Source of the DNA: Halosaccharopolyspora lacisalsi
GTDB taxonomy: Bacteria > Actinomycetota > Actinomycetes > Mycobacteriales > Pseudonocardiaceae
Length of the DNA: 64,000 bases
Assembly: GCF_014137975.1 (NCBI RefSeq)
Contig: NZ_JACGWZ010000002.1
Span: 620,001-684,000 of the forward strand
Reading direction: 5' to 3'
Part shown: piece by piece, positions 63,331 to 64,000 of the stretch
Position numbering within the stretch: the stretch's first letter is position 1
Layout of the letters: each line of letters starts with the position of its first letter
Made by a program: the position numbers and the translations under genes
The notes under the pieces: generated by a model
The model's input: only the letters and a program-made list of their open reading frames with translations
Told to the model about the DNA's origin: nothing
Databases searched by the model: none

Positions 63331-64000
63331 CTACCACGACCGGCTGGCACTGTCGGTCTCGATGAGCTGGGTCAGGTTCTGCCTGGCTTGGACGAACTCC
63401 TCGACCAGGCGGTGGACGTCGGTCTGCAATGCGCTGTAGACGGGCCACTGGTCGGGGTTGTCGAGCTGCCGGCCGCCGCTCTGCTCAACCAGCGCATGGT
63501 AGGCCCGGCGTGCCTGATCGGTGGCGTCGCCGAGTTGTTGGACCTGCTCGGTGTCGTCATCCCTGTGCACCTGGCCCGCCACACGTGCGGCCTCGGCTAC
63601 GGCGGTGAGCACCGCGGCGTAGTCCGCGAGGAAATGTTCGTGCTCGTGTCGCTGCGAGGTGTCCGCGCTGCCGGCGGAGGTGAGTCCCCGTGTGGCCATG
63701 CGCAACTGCTCGGTGACACGGTCCAGTGCGTTGATGATGGTGCGGTACCCCTCGAACGAGGCCGAGCTACGCAGGAACAGACGTCGAGGGTTGAAACGCC
63801 TGGTCTCGACCGCCTGCTCCACGGCGGAACGCGCCTGGGCCACCATCCCCGGGAACTGGTTGGCCCGATGCAGCCACGCGTCCGCCTGATCCTGCTCCGG
63901 GACACCGCCCCGGATCCCCTCGGCGACGTCGGTGAGCAGATCGCACAGCGAGCGCGACAACGCGCTGATGCTGTACTGGGCGCTGCGATACCGCATCGGG
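63331..64000 (-). CDS. C-terminal part of a FUSC/aromatic-acid-exporter-type protein, truncated by window edge
   Basis: About 222 helical residues are present and the frame is open to the window end. The sequence (MRYRSAQYSISALSRSLCDL, then NQFPGMVAQARSAVEQAVET, FEGYRTIINALDRVTEQLRM and ALVEQSGGRQLDNPDQWP) resembles the cytoplasmic C-terminal domain of actinobacterial FUSC-family exporters, whose membrane helices would lie upstream beyond 64000. A start at 63996 is possible but would give a headless protein, so a partial gene is more likely. Confidence 0.65.
   Translation of the reverse strand, partial: PMRYRSAQYSISALSRSLCDLLTDVAEGIRGGVPEQDQADAWLHRANQFPGMVAQARSAVEQAVETRRFNPRRLFLRSSASFEGYRTIINALDRVTEQLRMATRGLTSAGSADTSQRHEHEHFLADYAAVLTAVAEAARVAGQVHRDDDTEQVQQLGDATDQARRAYHALVEQSGGRQLDNPDQWPVYSALQTDVHRLVEEFVQARQNLTQLIETDSASRSW

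Overview
The window is high-GC DNA with GTG/TTG starts, many 4-nt ATGA overlaps, Tat-type and lipoprotein signals, and actinobacterial families (LAL-type LuxR, GAF-ANTAR, DUF3618, putative holin, EboA, SCO3242-like UbiA). This points to a filamentous actinomycete, probably of the Pseudonocardiales/Actinopolyspora type. The genus is inferred and is not proven by the sequence.

Layout. (1) 1-6.3 kb: a benzoate-degradation operon benA(partial)-benB-benC-benD, followed by a large LuxR/LAL regulator. (2) 6.3-14.2 kb: a SnoaL-like gene divergent from a TetR regulator with a palindromic site between them, then a DNA-alkylation-repair block (two O6-alkylguanine methyltransferases flanking a small ECF-like sigma factor, then 3-methyladenine glycosylase I), an ArsR/CDF metal-efflux pair, decayed gene fragments and an AidB-like acyl-CoA dehydrogenase. 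(3) 14.2-19.7 kb: GH3 beta-glucosidase, sugar-porter MFS transporter and a zinc alcohol dehydrogenase. (4) 19.7-22.7 kb: a gene graveyard holding remnants of a complex I operon (nuoA, nuoL, a nuoM/nuoN chimera) and two frameshifted GNAT acetyltransferases, closed by a perfect 19-bp-stem hairpin behind a class I aldolase.

(5) 23.8-50.2 kb: the centrepiece, a sugar island. A ROK regulator diverges from a ribose-type ABC transporter. Next come very large secreted ThuA/sorbosone-dehydrogenase proteins, a Tat-exported TIM-barrel isomerase, a Gfo/Idh/MocA oxidoreductase, a two-domain multicopper oxidase and a cupredoxin protein carrying seven nearly identical 282-bp repeats. After these is an ebo cluster (UbiA-like EboC, TIM-barrel isomerase, EboA, EboB/TatD, EboE, EboF) led by a myo-inositol-phosphate-synthase-like gene; no DHQ-synthase-like EboD is present. 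Genes from 42.1 to 49.1 kb are almost all overlapped or separated by a few bases, so they are probably one operon. My reading is that imported and extracellular sugars are oxidised by exported enzymes using copper proteins, and that the ebo genes make or export a cyclised sugar-phosphate-derived metabolite.

(6) 50.2-59.5 kb: ordinary genes, including a coupled small proline-rich ORF plus membrane protein, an NAD-dependent epimerase, a class IV aminotransferase, an alpha/beta hydrolase, a methyltransferase, DUF1360, hemerythrin, putative holin/DUF3618, a lipoprotein and hypotheticals. (7) 59.5-64 kb: an IS256-type transposase remnant, a minus-strand signalling group (STAS, zinc ribbon, GAF-ANTAR, FHA), a frameshifted PAS-protein remnant and a partial FUSC-type exporter running off the end. 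No rRNA, convincing tRNA or CRISPR array was seen.
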